Shown here: in pieces, positions 8,029 through 16,562 of the stretch | Numbering within the stretch: position 1 is the stretch's first letter | How the letters are laid out: every line of letters starts with the position of its first letter | Source: an uncultured SAR86 cluster bacterium | GTDB taxonomy: Bacteria; Pseudomonadota; Gammaproteobacteria; Magnimaribacterales; Magnimaribacteraceae | Length of the DNA: 38,818 nucleotides | Assembly (NCBI GenBank): GCA_902628375.1 | Contig: CACOMS010000011.1 | Span: 1-38,818 of the forward strand | Direction of reading: 5' to 3' | Position numbers and translations under genes: made by a program | The notes under the pieces: model-generated | Seen by the model: the letters and a program-made list of their open reading frames with translations, nothing else | The model's database searches: none | What the model was told of the DNA's origin: nothing

Positions 8029-8845
8029 GAACATTTCTTGTATGTGATTTTACTGTGCATACTAAAGTTCCAGGTTTTCTACCTTTTTTGATAGGCGTTA
8101 CTTCAACACCCTCTGAAATTAAACGTTTATGAGCTTTATCTAAATCTTTCACTGTCCATGCTAATCCCCATAATGAATCTTCAGGATCTTCATCATCTTG
8201 GTTGTCTTTTCCAATTACCTCGATAGTGGTTTTATTGAGTCTAAAAAAGAGCATTCTTCCTCCCCATTTTTCTACAAACTGATCTAGACTTAATCTGATT
8301 CCAAAAATATCTTTATACAAATCAATAAAACCATGTGTGTCATTTGTGTTTACTACAACATGATCTAGTCTATCAATTTGAGAGTTGTCTTTTTTAATAC
8401 CAGGCAAAGCCCCTGTTAGATGTTGAATAATGAAAACAAAAAGACCTCTTGTTAAAGTAAAAGGTAAAAATAGATTTTTCCACGTTCTTCTTTGATTAGT
8501 TTCAAAATCATCTCCTGCTCCTAGGATAAGTTCATTGGCATCAATTCCATTACTTATTAATTTTTCTCTAAATTCTTCAATATCGTCTGTTCCTAAAACA
8601 AGACCAGATAGTCCTTCCCCTTTATCTTTTAGGTTTTTGTTAATCATCTCTGCTCCAATGCCATTTCCTTTTGCAGCCAATAATTCTAGATAAGTATTTT
8701 CTAGTGGAAATAGTGCATTGATAGTTCCTAGATCGGCATGTTCACCTATCCAAGTAGGTTTGAAGCCAAAGAACTTTGTGTAATCTTCTATTGCTGACTG
8801 AAGATCAGATACTGTAATTACTAAATGGTCTAATCTATCTAGCAA
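8003..8845 (-). CDS. VOC-superfamily (glyoxalase-like) protein with two modules
   Basis: This protein of 280 residues has two vicinal-oxygen-chelate halves. The first begins RLDHLVITVSDLQSAIEDY with a following TYLELLAA, and the second begins RLDHVVVNTNDTHGFIDLY with a following TTIEVIG; each half supplies one His and one Glu at the expected metal positions. The first half looks like the Glyoxalase_3-type domain. Members include lyases, isomerases and extradiol-type dioxygenases that use a divalent metal. No signal peptide is seen. It follows the possible ferritin-like gene by 3 bases, so the two are probably one operon and may share a substrate. The specific reaction is unknown. Confidence 0.8.
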   Translation of the reverse strand: MLDRLDHLVITVSDLQSAIEDYTKFFGFKPTWIGEHADLGTINALFPLENTYLELLAAKGNGIGAEMINKNLKDKGEGLSGLVLGTDDIEEFREKLISNGIDANELILGAGDDFETNQRRTWKNLFLPFTLTRGLFVFIIQHLTGALPGIKKDNSQIDRLDHVVVNTNDTHGFIDLYKDIFGIRLSLDQFVEKWGGRMLFFRLNKTTIEVIGKDNQDDEDPEDSLWGLAWTVKDLDKAHKRLISEGVEVTPIKKGRKPGTLVCTVKSHTRNVPTLLIQHL

Positions 8846-8848
8846 AAC

Positions 8849-9880
8849 TTAACTTATTGCATAAAGAGCAGGATCAGAAGATAGTCGATTAAAATCTTTG
8901 ATTAAGCTTTCTCCATCTTCAATCCTATTAAATATTGCCTTAAAGTCTTTAGTTCGAAGGTCAACGCTCTCTTTATGCACTTCTTCTCCATGCCAGCGAA
9001 CTATCTTCTCCCAAAAAGGATCAATAATTTCTTTTCCTTTAATAGTTTTTCCATCTACTGTCTTTATTGTTAAGGTCCTGAACTCAGATACCATTAAATT
9101 TAAATAAGCTACATGGATAGCCTCATCCTGTCTTATTCTGGCAATCATCTCTGCTGCTTTAATGGCTTCGTCTTTATTATCTAGAAAAGTTTGTTTTGCT
9201 TTTGCCAATTCCATAGAAAAAGAAAAAAAGGACTCTGCTCTTATTTCAATCATTAATACATTGGTTATTAGTTGAAGTATTCCTTCATACTCTAGAGGAA
9301 TCTGCGGCATATCTCTTTCATCAGCTGGCCTACCTATAGATTCTGGGACTTCCGGAATAGGAAATGCATTTTTCCCAAATAAAAGGTCTCTTGCTGCAAA
9401 CCACATTTGATCGTGCGCACCTAGCTTACTTTCAGGGTCTCCTCCCTCATCATAACCATGTGCTACAAACAAACCCTCATTCATATGACCTAAACAAGTG
9501 CCAGATATATCCTCTTCAATAATATCTTGAAAATCTGGAGCTATAACTTCTGCTAAGGCCCTTCCTCTAGCTTCAATAATTCCCGTTATAGTTAATGAAT
9601 CCCAAAAAAACTTCCCCTCACCAAGATTAAGAAGCATCTCTGCTTGTTTTAAGTTTGGAAAATTATCGTGTTTAAGAATTTCGACTGAACAATCTAATAG
9701 TTCATGACCTTGATTTTCTAAATTCTTTGTCCAAGTATTAACGGCTTCCCATCTTTTAAAGGTTCTAGGCGATATGTAATTTCCCTCTGCACCTAATCCA
9801 CCATGTAATTCATATCCAGCCATACTATTAGGTTTAGCATAATTGTGTTCTGATAATATTTCTTCTTTTGTATATCTCAT
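8849..9880 (-). CDS. Uncharacterised protein, possible ferritin-like di-iron enzyme
   Basis: I do not recognise the family with certainty. The 343-residue soluble protein is largely helical. It carries carboxylate/His pairs typical of ferritin-like di-iron sites: Glu212-x3-Glu216 in IEIRAESFF, Glu253-x2-His256 in RQDEAIHVAYL, and Glu103 in GIIEARG as a candidate from an earlier helix. A further ExxH is at 299-302 (GEEVHKE), and a His-rich GHMNEGLFVAHGYDEGG segment at about 131-147 could also be at an active site. There is no signal peptide. The gene overlaps the small membrane-protein gene by 4 bases (ATGA) and is followed after 3 bases by a VOC protein gene. The layout suggests an oxygen-using enzyme acting with the VOC protein; that is inference. 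Confidence 0.5.
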   Translation of the reverse strand: MRYTKEEILSEHNYAKPNSMAGYELHGGLGAEGNYISPRTFKRWEAVNTWTKNLENQGHELLDCSVEILKHDNFPNLKQAEMLLNLGEGKFFWDSLTITGIIEARGRALAEVIAPDFQDIIEEDISGTCLGHMNEGLFVAHGYDEGGDPESKLGAHDQMWFAARDLLFGKNAFPIPEVPESIGRPADERDMPQIPLEYEGILQLITNVLMIEIRAESFFSFSMELAKAKQTFLDNKDEAIKAAEMIARIRQDEAIHVAYLNLMVSEFRTLTIKTVDGKTIKGKEIIDPFWEKIVRWHGEEVHKESVDLRTKDFKAIFNRIEDGESLIKDFNRLSSDPALYAIS

Positions 9881-10122
9881 TTAAAAAAGTCTTTTATTCT
9901 CTGTTTAAGATTATTCCATATGTCTTTAGATTTTTGAATTATTTCAGGTCCTAGTAAAGCTAAACCTGGATACCAAGTAACTTGACTGGCAACATATATA
10001 CCACCTCCCTTTAGAAATTCTCCCATTGCAGCAACTACTATACCTACTATAGATAAAATGATAGATACTATGATCAATATCCATCCTGTAAATTTCCTTA
10101 TTTTAGTAAAGTTAAAGTTCAT
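9877..10122 (-). CDS. Small two-span membrane protein
   Basis: An 81-residue protein with two hydrophobic segments (about 12-33 and 42-58) and a basic, amphipathic tail (KSKDIWNNLKQRIKDFFK). The two-span layout with a Gly/Pro-rich linker and a charged C-terminal helix resembles the short proteins labelled transporter-suffix domain in databases, but I cannot confirm this. Its ATGA overlap with the next gene indicates translational coupling to the possible di-iron protein. It may anchor or recruit the soluble partners to the membrane. It is divergent from the M3 peptidase gene, 52 bases away. Confidence 0.6.
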   Translation of the reverse strand: MNFNFTKIRKFTGWILIIVSIILSIVGIVVAAMGEFLKGGGIYVASQVTWYPGLALLGPEIIQKSKDIWNNLKQRIKDFFK

Positions 10123-10174
10123 AAAAGTTCTAAATGATATGGACTTATTTATAGATTATTCTTAGAGTAGCTAA

Positions 10175-12283
10175 ATGTACATGAAAAAACTATTTTATTT
10201 ATTTTTAATTATATTCCTTTCTATAGGATGTCAAAACAACGGAGAAGAAATGAATCCCTTTTTAATAGATTATGACACGCCATACCAAATACCCCCTTTT
10301 GAAAAAATAGAGGTTTCACATTATGAACCTGCCTTCGATGAAGGTATGAAACAACACCTAAGTGAAATTGAAGCTATAACTAAAAATAAGGAAGAACCCA
10401 CATTTGAGAATACTATTGTGCAATTAGAAAGGACAGGAAAGCTATTAGATAAGGTTTCAAGCGTGTTTTTTAACCTTTTAGGAGCAAACACAAATGACCA
10501 AATGGATGAACTGGCATCTAAAATAAGTCCAATTTTGTCTTCTCATTATGACCAAATATCCCTAAATCAAGAACTGTTTAAAAGAATTAAAGTAGTTCAC
10601 GATCAAAGAGAAAACCTAGATTTATCCGTAGAGCAAATGAGACTGCTAACTGAAACTTATAAAGGATTTGTGAGATCAGGAGCCCTTCTAAGTAAAAATT
10701 CTATGGAACAGCTAAAAGATATCAACAAAAAGCTCTCTTCTCTTTCAATTAAGTTTGACCAAAATGTACTTAAAGAAACCAATGATGGCTATTCTTTGGT
10801 TATAGAGAATGAAGAAGATTTAGATGGGTTACCTCAAGACATAATAGATCAAGCTTCAAATCTAGCTTCATCTATAGGTAAAGAAGGAAAGTGGGTATTT
10901 AAACCCACAAGAGTCTCTATGTACCCCTTTTTAACTTATTCAAATAAAAGAGAGCTAAGAGAAAAACTTTATAAATCTTATATTAATAGAGCTGATAATG
11001 ATAACGAACGTGATAATAAAGAAATTATAGAAGAAACAGTCTCATTAAGAATCCAAAAGGCAAATTTATTTGGATTTGATACTTATGCTGAATATGTTCT
11101 CGAAAATACAATGGCAAAATCAACTTCTAGAGTTAATGAATTACTAGATGTAGTTTGGGATCCAGGGTTAAAGAGAGCTAAAAAGGAAGTTGAGGAAATG
11201 CAAAATTTAATACAAAAAGAAGGAGGCAATTTTGAACTTGCAGCATGGGATTGGTGGCACTATTCAGAAAAAATAAGACAGCTTAAGTATGATTTTTCTG
11301 AAGAAGAAATTAAGCCCTATTTTAGTGAAGATAATGTTCTTAAAGGAGCTTTTGATGTAGCCAATAAACTCTTTGGAATATCTTTTAATGAAAGAAAGGA
11401 CCTCCCTGTATATAGAGATAATGTAAGAACTTTCGAGGTTTTAGATCAAAACGATGAAGTAATGGGCATCTTCTTTACTGACTACACAGTAAGACCAAAT
11501 AAAGGAGGAGGAGCCTGGATGAATAGCTTCATTTCTCAAAGTAATTTTGATGGAAAACAAATTCCAATTATAGCCAATACTTGTAACTTTCCTCCGCCAG
11601 ATAAAAATGGAATTTCTCTTTTATCTTTTGAACAAGTAGAAACTTTATTTCATGAGTTTGGTCATGCTTTACATGGATTGTTATCAGACGTTGAATACCC
11701 TAGCCTAGCTGGAACTAGAGTAAGTAGAGACTTTGTAGAACTGCCTTCTCAATTGATGGAGAATTGGGGCAGACATCCAGAAGTTATTAAAACCTATGCT
11801 AAACATTACAAGACTGGTGAAACTATTCCTGATGAGTTATTAGAAAAGATTTCTAAGGCTTCAACCTTCAATCAAGGTTTTGCAACAACAGAGTATGTTG
11901 CAGCTTCTTATTTAGACATGGCTTGGCACACTATAAAAGACCCTGTAAATGATGCTAATAAATTCGAAGATAGTGTATTAGACGGAATTGGGTTAATACC
12001 TCAAATTGAAACAAGATACAGAAGTACATATTTCGGGCATATATTTGCTGGCGGATATGCAACAGGTTATTACAGTTATTTATGGACTGAAGTACTTGAG
12101 GCAGATGCTTTTGAACCTTTTAAAGACAATGGTCTCTTTGATAAAGATACAGCTGATAAGCTTAGGAAATATATCTACTCCTCTGGAAATTCTGATGATC
12201 TAATGACTCAATACGTAAGATACAGAGGTTCTGAGCCTGAAATTGGACCACTTCTTGAAAAAAGAGGATTAGATAACTTTTAA
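10175..12283 (+). CDS. M3-family zinc oligopeptidase, lipoprotein
   Basis: A metallopeptidase of 702 residues, the size of Dcp/OpdA-type enzymes plus an export signal. The zinc motif HEFGHALHG starts at His493 (Glu494 catalytic, His497), and the third ligand lies in the following DFVELPSQLMENW. C-terminal substrate-binding Tyr/His/Gly-rich segments (FGHIFAGGYATGYYSYLW) match the family. The N-terminus MKKLFYLFLIIFLSIGC has a clear lipobox, so the mature enzyme is probably a periplasm-facing lipoprotein, cleaving short peptides there. Two ATGs six bases apart (10175, 10181) could start it; the second gives the more typical MKK leader. It overlaps the GST gene by one base (TAATG). Confidence 0.92.
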   Translation: MYMKKLFYLFLIIFLSIGCQNNGEEMNPFLIDYDTPYQIPPFEKIEVSHYEPAFDEGMKQHLSEIEAITKNKEEPTFENTIVQLERTGKLLDKVSSVFFNLLGANTNDQMDELASKISPILSSHYDQISLNQELFKRIKVVHDQRENLDLSVEQMRLLTETYKGFVRSGALLSKNSMEQLKDINKKLSSLSIKFDQNVLKETNDGYSLVIENEEDLDGLPQDIIDQASNLASSIGKEGKWVFKPTRVSMYPFLTYSNKRELREKLYKSYINRADNDNERDNKEIIEETVSLRIQKANLFGFDTYAEYVLENTMAKSTSRVNELLDVVWDPGLKRAKKEVEEMQNLIQKEGGNFELAAWDWWHYSEKIRQLKYDFSEEEIKPYFSEDNVLKGAFDVANKLFGISFNERKDLPVYRDNVRTFEVLDQNDEVMGIFFTDYTVRPNKGGGAWMNSFISQSNFDGKQIPIIANTCNFPPPDKNGISLLSFEQVETLFHEFGHALHGLLSDVEYPSLAGTRVSRDFVELPSQLMENWGRHPEVIKTYAKHYKTGETIPDELLEKISKASTFNQGFATTEYVAASYLDMAWHTIKDPVNDANKFEDSVLDGIGLIPQIETRYRSTYFGHIFAGGYATGYYSYLWTEVLEADAFEPFKDNGLFDKDTADKLRKYIYSSGNSDDLMTQYVRYRGSEPEIGPLLEKRGLDNF

Positions 12284-13311
12284 TGACACAAGACTATAAA
12301 ATTTATGGAGCTGAATTATCACCTTATTCAGTAAAGGTTAGATCATTTTTTAGGTTTAAAAAGATTCCTCATAAATGGATAATTAGAAACCAATCTAATG
12401 CTAAGGATTTCCAGAAGTTTGCAAGATTACCAATAGTACCTCTAGTAGTAACGCCTGATCTTCAGGGCCTTCAAGACTCGACTCCTATCATGGATTATTT
12501 TGAAGAAAATTACCCTGAAATTAAGACTAATCCGGAGAGGCAACCACTTAATTTTTTATCATACCTATTGGAAGAGTATTCTGATGAATGGGGAAATAAG
12601 CAAATGTTTCACTATAGATGGAAGGATAAAGTTGATCAGAAGTCAGCAGCACTTCGTATAGCTGAAAATAATTTACCCACTTATATTAAATATCTTCCTA
12701 TTGTGAATTCAATAATGAAAAATCAAGCATCTAAAATAATTCAAAATAGGATGAGTCAGAGGCTTTGGGTTATTGGATCTAACGAAGTTACAGAAAATCA
12801 AATCTGTGATTCTTATGAAGAATTATTATCTTTGCTAGAAGCTCACCTAAGCGAAAGAACTTATATTTTTGGAGAGAGACCTTCTTTTGCTGATTTTGGA
12901 TTATGGGGTCAAATCTATAATTCATGGACAGATCCAACTCCTAGAAAATTTATAGAAAAAAAATATAAAGGAATGCTTCCTTGGATAAATGAAATGATGG
13001 ACCCAAAAATGAAGGGCGACTTTGAAGTATGGGAGACTCTTTCATCTACACTCATGCCAATACTTAAAGAGCAGGTAGGAAAAGTATTTCTTCCTTGGTC
13101 TGATGCTGTTACAAAGTCAATGGAAAAAGAATCTGATGAAGTATCTATATTGATAAAAGGTAAAGAATTTACACATAGTCTTGGGGGACCTCAGAAGTAC
13201 CATGTTAAATCTCTAAAAGTTTTAAGAAATAGGTTTCAAGAAATCAAAGACCAGGAAGACTTAAAAGATATTCTTAGTGAAGCTAACTGTTTAGAGTATT
13301 TAATAACCTAA
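12283..13311 (+). CDS. Glutathione S-transferase-like protein, long form
   Basis: The protein of 342 residues begins with a thioredoxin-like GST domain (YGAELSPYSVKVRSFFRFKK at about 8-27, then a PLVVTPDLQGLQDSTPIMDYFE segment where the cis-Pro and Ser of the glutathione site are expected). The all-helical GST C-domain contains FGERPSFADFGLWGQIY (about 196-212). About 100 extra residues follow, longer than a normal GST of 200-230; this tail carries no motif I know. It is cytoplasmic by lack of a signal. It starts in a one-base overlap with the M3 peptidase gene and is followed after one base by a double DsbA-like gene, another thioredoxin-fold protein, which suggests a shared glutathione-dependent job. 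Confidence 0.8.
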   Translation: MTQDYKIYGAELSPYSVKVRSFFRFKKIPHKWIIRNQSNAKDFQKFARLPIVPLVVTPDLQGLQDSTPIMDYFEENYPEIKTNPERQPLNFLSYLLEEYSDEWGNKQMFHYRWKDKVDQKSAALRIAENNLPTYIKYLPIVNSIMKNQASKIIQNRMSQRLWVIGSNEVTENQICDSYEELLSLLEAHLSERTYIFGERPSFADFGLWGQIYNSWTDPTPRKFIEKKYKGMLPWINEMMDPKMKGDFEVWETLSSTLMPILKEQVGKVFLPWSDAVTKSMEKESDEVSILIKGKEFTHSLGGPQKYHVKSLKVLRNRFQEIKDQEDLKDILSEANCLEYLIT

Positions 13312-13312
13312 A

Positions 13313-14623
13313 ATGATCTCAAAAATTAGAAATTTCATAACAAGAAAAGTAGGCTCAAAAATACTCACAAACTGGGTTAGTGAAGAATATTTATTAAATA
13401 ATAGAGAAGAAAGAGAAAAAAATAGAATATCTGAAAATAGAGGCCATGAAGTTTACTATTTTCACCAACTTAAAGATCCTTATTCTTATCTGGCATGTCA
13501 AACTTTATCTGAATTATTAGATATATATAACATTAATCTAAAAATTCTTGTTGTTGGTGAGCCTAATATTATTCACGAACCTGACATGTTTTATGAATAC
13601 TGCTTTGATGACGCTAGTAGTATCGCGAGTAATTACGGATTAAATGCCTTACCAAGTAAACCTCCTTCAAGTAGTGCAATTAAACTTGGAGAAAGAATAC
13701 TCCTTAATGAAGAAAATCTAGGTCACGATCTTTTAATTAGGATTACAGAAAAGGTATGGAGTAATGAAATTAAAGAACTGGAAGAACTTTCAAAACATAC
13801 TCAAGAAGTAGAAAGTCATTTAGAAGAAAATAACCTTAAAAGAAAAACCTTGGGTCACTATCAAGGGGGTGTTTTCCATTATGAAGGTGAAAATTATTGG
13901 GGTGTGGACAGATTGTCTTATTTAGAAGATAGATTGGAAGCGCTTGGTCTTAAAAAAAATGACAATACAATTAACAAGGGACCTAAAATAATAAAACGCC
14001 CTTCTCCGTTTGAACATGAGGAAGAATTAATACTAGAATTTTTTCCATCCCTAAATAGCCCCTATACTTATATTTCCTTTGAAAGAGTAAAACAGATTGA
14101 ATTAGATTATCCGGTTAGAGTAATAACTAAGCCTGTACTTCCTATGCTAATGAGAAATATGGAAATACCAAGCTATAAAGGAAAATACATACTGACTGAT
14201 ACAGCTAGAGAAGCTAGAAGGTTGGGAATTAAGATTGGGCCTATTCTTTCACCCTTAGGAAAACCTGCTGAAAGAGCTTATTCACTATTTCCTTGGGTTA
14301 ACTCACATGGTAAAGGCTTAGATTATATGTATGAATTAATGAAATCCTCTTTCGCAGATGGCGTGGATATAGGAGAAAAAAAATATCTAAAGAATCTTAT
14401 TAAATCATTAGATTTAAACTGGAAGGAAGCTAGTAAAGAATTAGATTCTAATAATTGGAAGCAAATTCTAGAACAAAATAGATTAGATATGTATGAAGGT
14501 AATTCATGGGGAGTGCCTTCTTTTAAGCTGATGGACGAACAAAAAAGCGAAGTTCAAACGATATGGGGCCAAGATAGAATCTGGCAAATTGAAAAATATA
14601 TAAAAGAAAGATTAAGGAGATAA
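13313..14623 (+). CDS. Protein with two tandem DsbA/HCCA-isomerase-like thioredoxin-fold modules
   Basis: A protein of 436 residues in which two related modules can be seen. The first opens with VYYFHQLKDPYSYLACQTL (about 46-64), the second with LILEFFPSLNSPYTYISFER (about 239-258). The S-P-Y-x-Y pattern and the WGVPSFKL ending near residue 413 match the kappa-GST/2-hydroxychromene-2-carboxylate isomerase branch of the DsbA family, in which a Ser replaces the CxxC. The first module has Asp where the second has Ser, so only the second may be fully active. There is no signal peptide or CxxC. Likely glutathione-dependent isomerase or transferase chemistry; the neighbouring long GST supports that. 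Confidence 0.75.
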   Translation: MISKIRNFITRKVGSKILTNWVSEEYLLNNREEREKNRISENRGHEVYYFHQLKDPYSYLACQTLSELLDIYNINLKILVVGEPNIIHEPDMFYEYCFDDASSIASNYGLNALPSKPPSSSAIKLGERILLNEENLGHDLLIRITEKVWSNEIKELEELSKHTQEVESHLEENNLKRKTLGHYQGGVFHYEGENYWGVDRLSYLEDRLEALGLKKNDNTINKGPKIIKRPSPFEHEEELILEFFPSLNSPYTYISFERVKQIELDYPVRVITKPVLPMLMRNMEIPSYKGKYILTDTAREARRLGIKIGPILSPLGKPAERAYSLFPWVNSHGKGLDYMYELMKSSFADGVDIGEKKYLKNLIKSLDLNWKEASKELDSNNWKQILEQNRLDMYEGNSWGVPSFKLMDEQKSEVQTIWGQDRIWQIEKYIKERLRR

Positions 14624-14626
14624 AAA

Positions 14627-15757
14627 ATGATAACTAAAGGTAGTTATGAGGATAAATTTCAACCAGTAAAAGATGCTTTTGAAGAACTACATAGTTCAGG
14701 AAGAGAAACTGGTTCTTCTTTTGCTGTATATCAAGACGGTAATGCGATTATAGATCTTTGGGGTGGATATAGTGATAAAGAAAAAAATACTATCTGGGAG
14801 CAAGATACTTTAGCCAATGTTTGGTCCACCACTAAAGGTGTAGCAGCTACTTGCGTAGCTCTAATGGTAGAAAAAAAACTATTGGACTATGATGAAAAAG
14901 TAACTCATTACTGGCCTGAATTTGGCTTAAATGGAAAAGAAGACATAACAGTTGGAATGCTTTTATCACATCAAGCAGGTATATGTGGTACTGAAGACGC
15001 TGAAATAGAGGACTATTATAATCAAAAAAATATGGCTGACAGGTTATCTAAAATGACACCTATTTGGGAACCTGGAAGTGCTTCGGGTTATCATTCTATG
15101 ACCTATGGATGGCTTGCTGGTGAATTAGTATTAAGAGTTTCAGGTAAGTCCCTTGGCACTATACTGAAAGAAGAGATCTCCTCTAAAAGAGATATTGATT
15201 TCCATATAGGTCTAGATAAATCAGAACATCATAGATGTGCAGAAATGATACCTATGCCAAGAAAAAAAAGAGACCCTAACGAAATAATTGAAATAACTGA
15301 TGCTCAAAAAGCTACTGCTCTAGGTCCTAATACTCTTAAACATCAGAATACTGCAGCATGGAAAGAAGCAGAATTGCCAGCAGCAAATGGTCAAGGAAGT
15401 GCTCAAGGTTTAGCTAAGTTTTATAGCTTAGTTGTACCGCAAGATAAAAATCTTCAAATATTAAATGATGAAACTATTAGTAAGATGACCAAAACTCAAA
15501 TTGAAAATAGAGATTTAGTATTATCAGTAGTAACAAGATGGGCAGCTGGGTTCATCATGAATAAACATAAAGTTATATATGGACCAGTATCTGAATCATT
15601 TGGGCATTCTGGATGGGGAGGGTCTTGTGCATTTGCTGACCCCGTTAATAATGTAGGTGTTTCATATGTAATGAATCAAATGGAAGATAACGTTGCTGGA
15701 GACATGAGATCTGTGCAATTGATAAATAAATTTTATGAATGTCTAAAGGAAGACTAA
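14627..15757 (+). CDS. Serine hydrolase, beta-lactamase/family VIII esterase type
   Basis: A cytoplasmic-looking serine hydrolase of 376 residues. The SxxK nucleophile motif is Ser67-T-T-Lys70 in NVWSTTKGVAATCVALMVE, the second-motif tyrosine lies in GYHSMTYGWLAGELV (about 160-174), and a GHSGWGGS near 325-332 stands in for the KTG/HxG motif of this group. Such proteins hydrolyse esters, amides or lactones more often than beta-lactams. There is no signal peptide, unlike the other serine hydrolase of this window at 16563. The gene starts 3 bases after the double DsbA-like gene and overlaps the next SDR gene by one base, so it belongs to the 10175-16557 operon. Confidence 0.9.
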   Translation: MITKGSYEDKFQPVKDAFEELHSSGRETGSSFAVYQDGNAIIDLWGGYSDKEKNTIWEQDTLANVWSTTKGVAATCVALMVEKKLLDYDEKVTHYWPEFGLNGKEDITVGMLLSHQAGICGTEDAEIEDYYNQKNMADRLSKMTPIWEPGSASGYHSMTYGWLAGELVLRVSGKSLGTILKEEISSKRDIDFHIGLDKSEHHRCAEMIPMPRKKRDPNEIIEITDAQKATALGPNTLKHQNTAAWKEAELPAANGQGSAQGLAKFYSLVVPQDKNLQILNDETISKMTKTQIENRDLVLSVVTRWAAGFIMNKHKVIYGPVSESFGHSGWGGSCAFADPVNNVGVSYVMNQMEDNVAGDMRSVQLINKFYECLKED

Positions 15758-16557
15758 TGGAAAAACAATTAAATAATAAAGTGGCATTGATTACTGGAGG
15801 TACCAGCGGTATAGGAGAAGTCACAGCAAAACTTTTTATTGAGAATGGAGCTAAAGTAGTTATTGCCGGTAGATCAGAAGAAAAAGGTAAACTCATAGCT
15901 GATTCATTAGGTGAAAATGCTTTATACATAAAGACGGATGTATCTATAGAAGAAGATATTAAAAATAGTATAGATTTCACTACATCTTCTTTTGGAAAAT
16001 TGGATATCCTATTTAATAATGCAGGAGGTCCTGTCGGGGCACCCTTAGATCAACTTACTCAAAAACATATAGACTACGGTGTTCACTTACTGCTTTCTAG
16101 CGTCATTCTGGGTACAAAATTTGCCATAGAACCTCTTAAGGATAATGGAGGTGGAAGTATTATCAACAATTCAAGTATAGCAGCTCATAGATACAGACAA
16201 GGAGATCCTCTTTATTCAGCACTTAAAGCTGCTGTGTCTCATTTTACTCGTATATCAGGTATTGATTTAGCTCCTCACAATATACGTGTAAATGCTATCT
16301 CTCCTGGAGCCATAGCTACTCCAATATTTTGGGGAGGTTCACAAAGAGCAAATACACTGTCTGATGATGAAAATGAGAATAAATTAACAAAATTAAAGGG
16401 AAACCTAGCTAAAGCTGTACCTCTGAAGAGAACTGGCCTACCTGAAGATATTGCTAATGCAGCAATTTATCTAGCAAGTGATGCAGGAAATTTCATAACT
16501 TGCCAAGATATAATTGTTGATGGTGGAAGAACCGGAATGTTTGAAGAGCCTAATTAG
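15757..16557 (+). CDS. Short-chain dehydrogenase/reductase
   Basis: A classical SDR of 266 residues from the ATG at 15757, which shares its A with the stop of the preceding gene (TAATG). An ATG 18 bases upstream lies inside that gene and is less likely. Motifs: TGGTSGIG at 13-20, NNAGG at 87-91, catalytic Ser140, Tyr153 and Lys157 (LYSALKAAV), and a C-terminal IIVDGGRTG. The acid Asp61-Val after the fourth strand fits adenine binding. It closes the plus-strand operon that begins with the M3 peptidase and ends 5 bases before a convergent esterase gene. The substrate is unknown. Confidence 0.9.
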   Translation: MEKQLNNKVALITGGTSGIGEVTAKLFIENGAKVVIAGRSEEKGKLIADSLGENALYIKTDVSIEEDIKNSIDFTTSSFGKLDILFNNAGGPVGAPLDQLTQKHIDYGVHLLLSSVILGTKFAIEPLKDNGGGSIINNSSIAAHRYRQGDPLYSALKAAVSHFTRISGIDLAPHNIRVNAISPGAIATPIFWGGSQRANTLSDDENENKLTKLKGNLAKAVPLKRTGLPEDIANAAIYLASDAGNFITCQDIIVDGGRTGMFEEPN

Positions 16558-16562
16558 TAAAC

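Noticed and set aside
15739-15756. Six-codon extension of the SDR at 15757
   Set aside because: It lies inside the preceding gene; the ATG in the TAATG overlap fits the family start.
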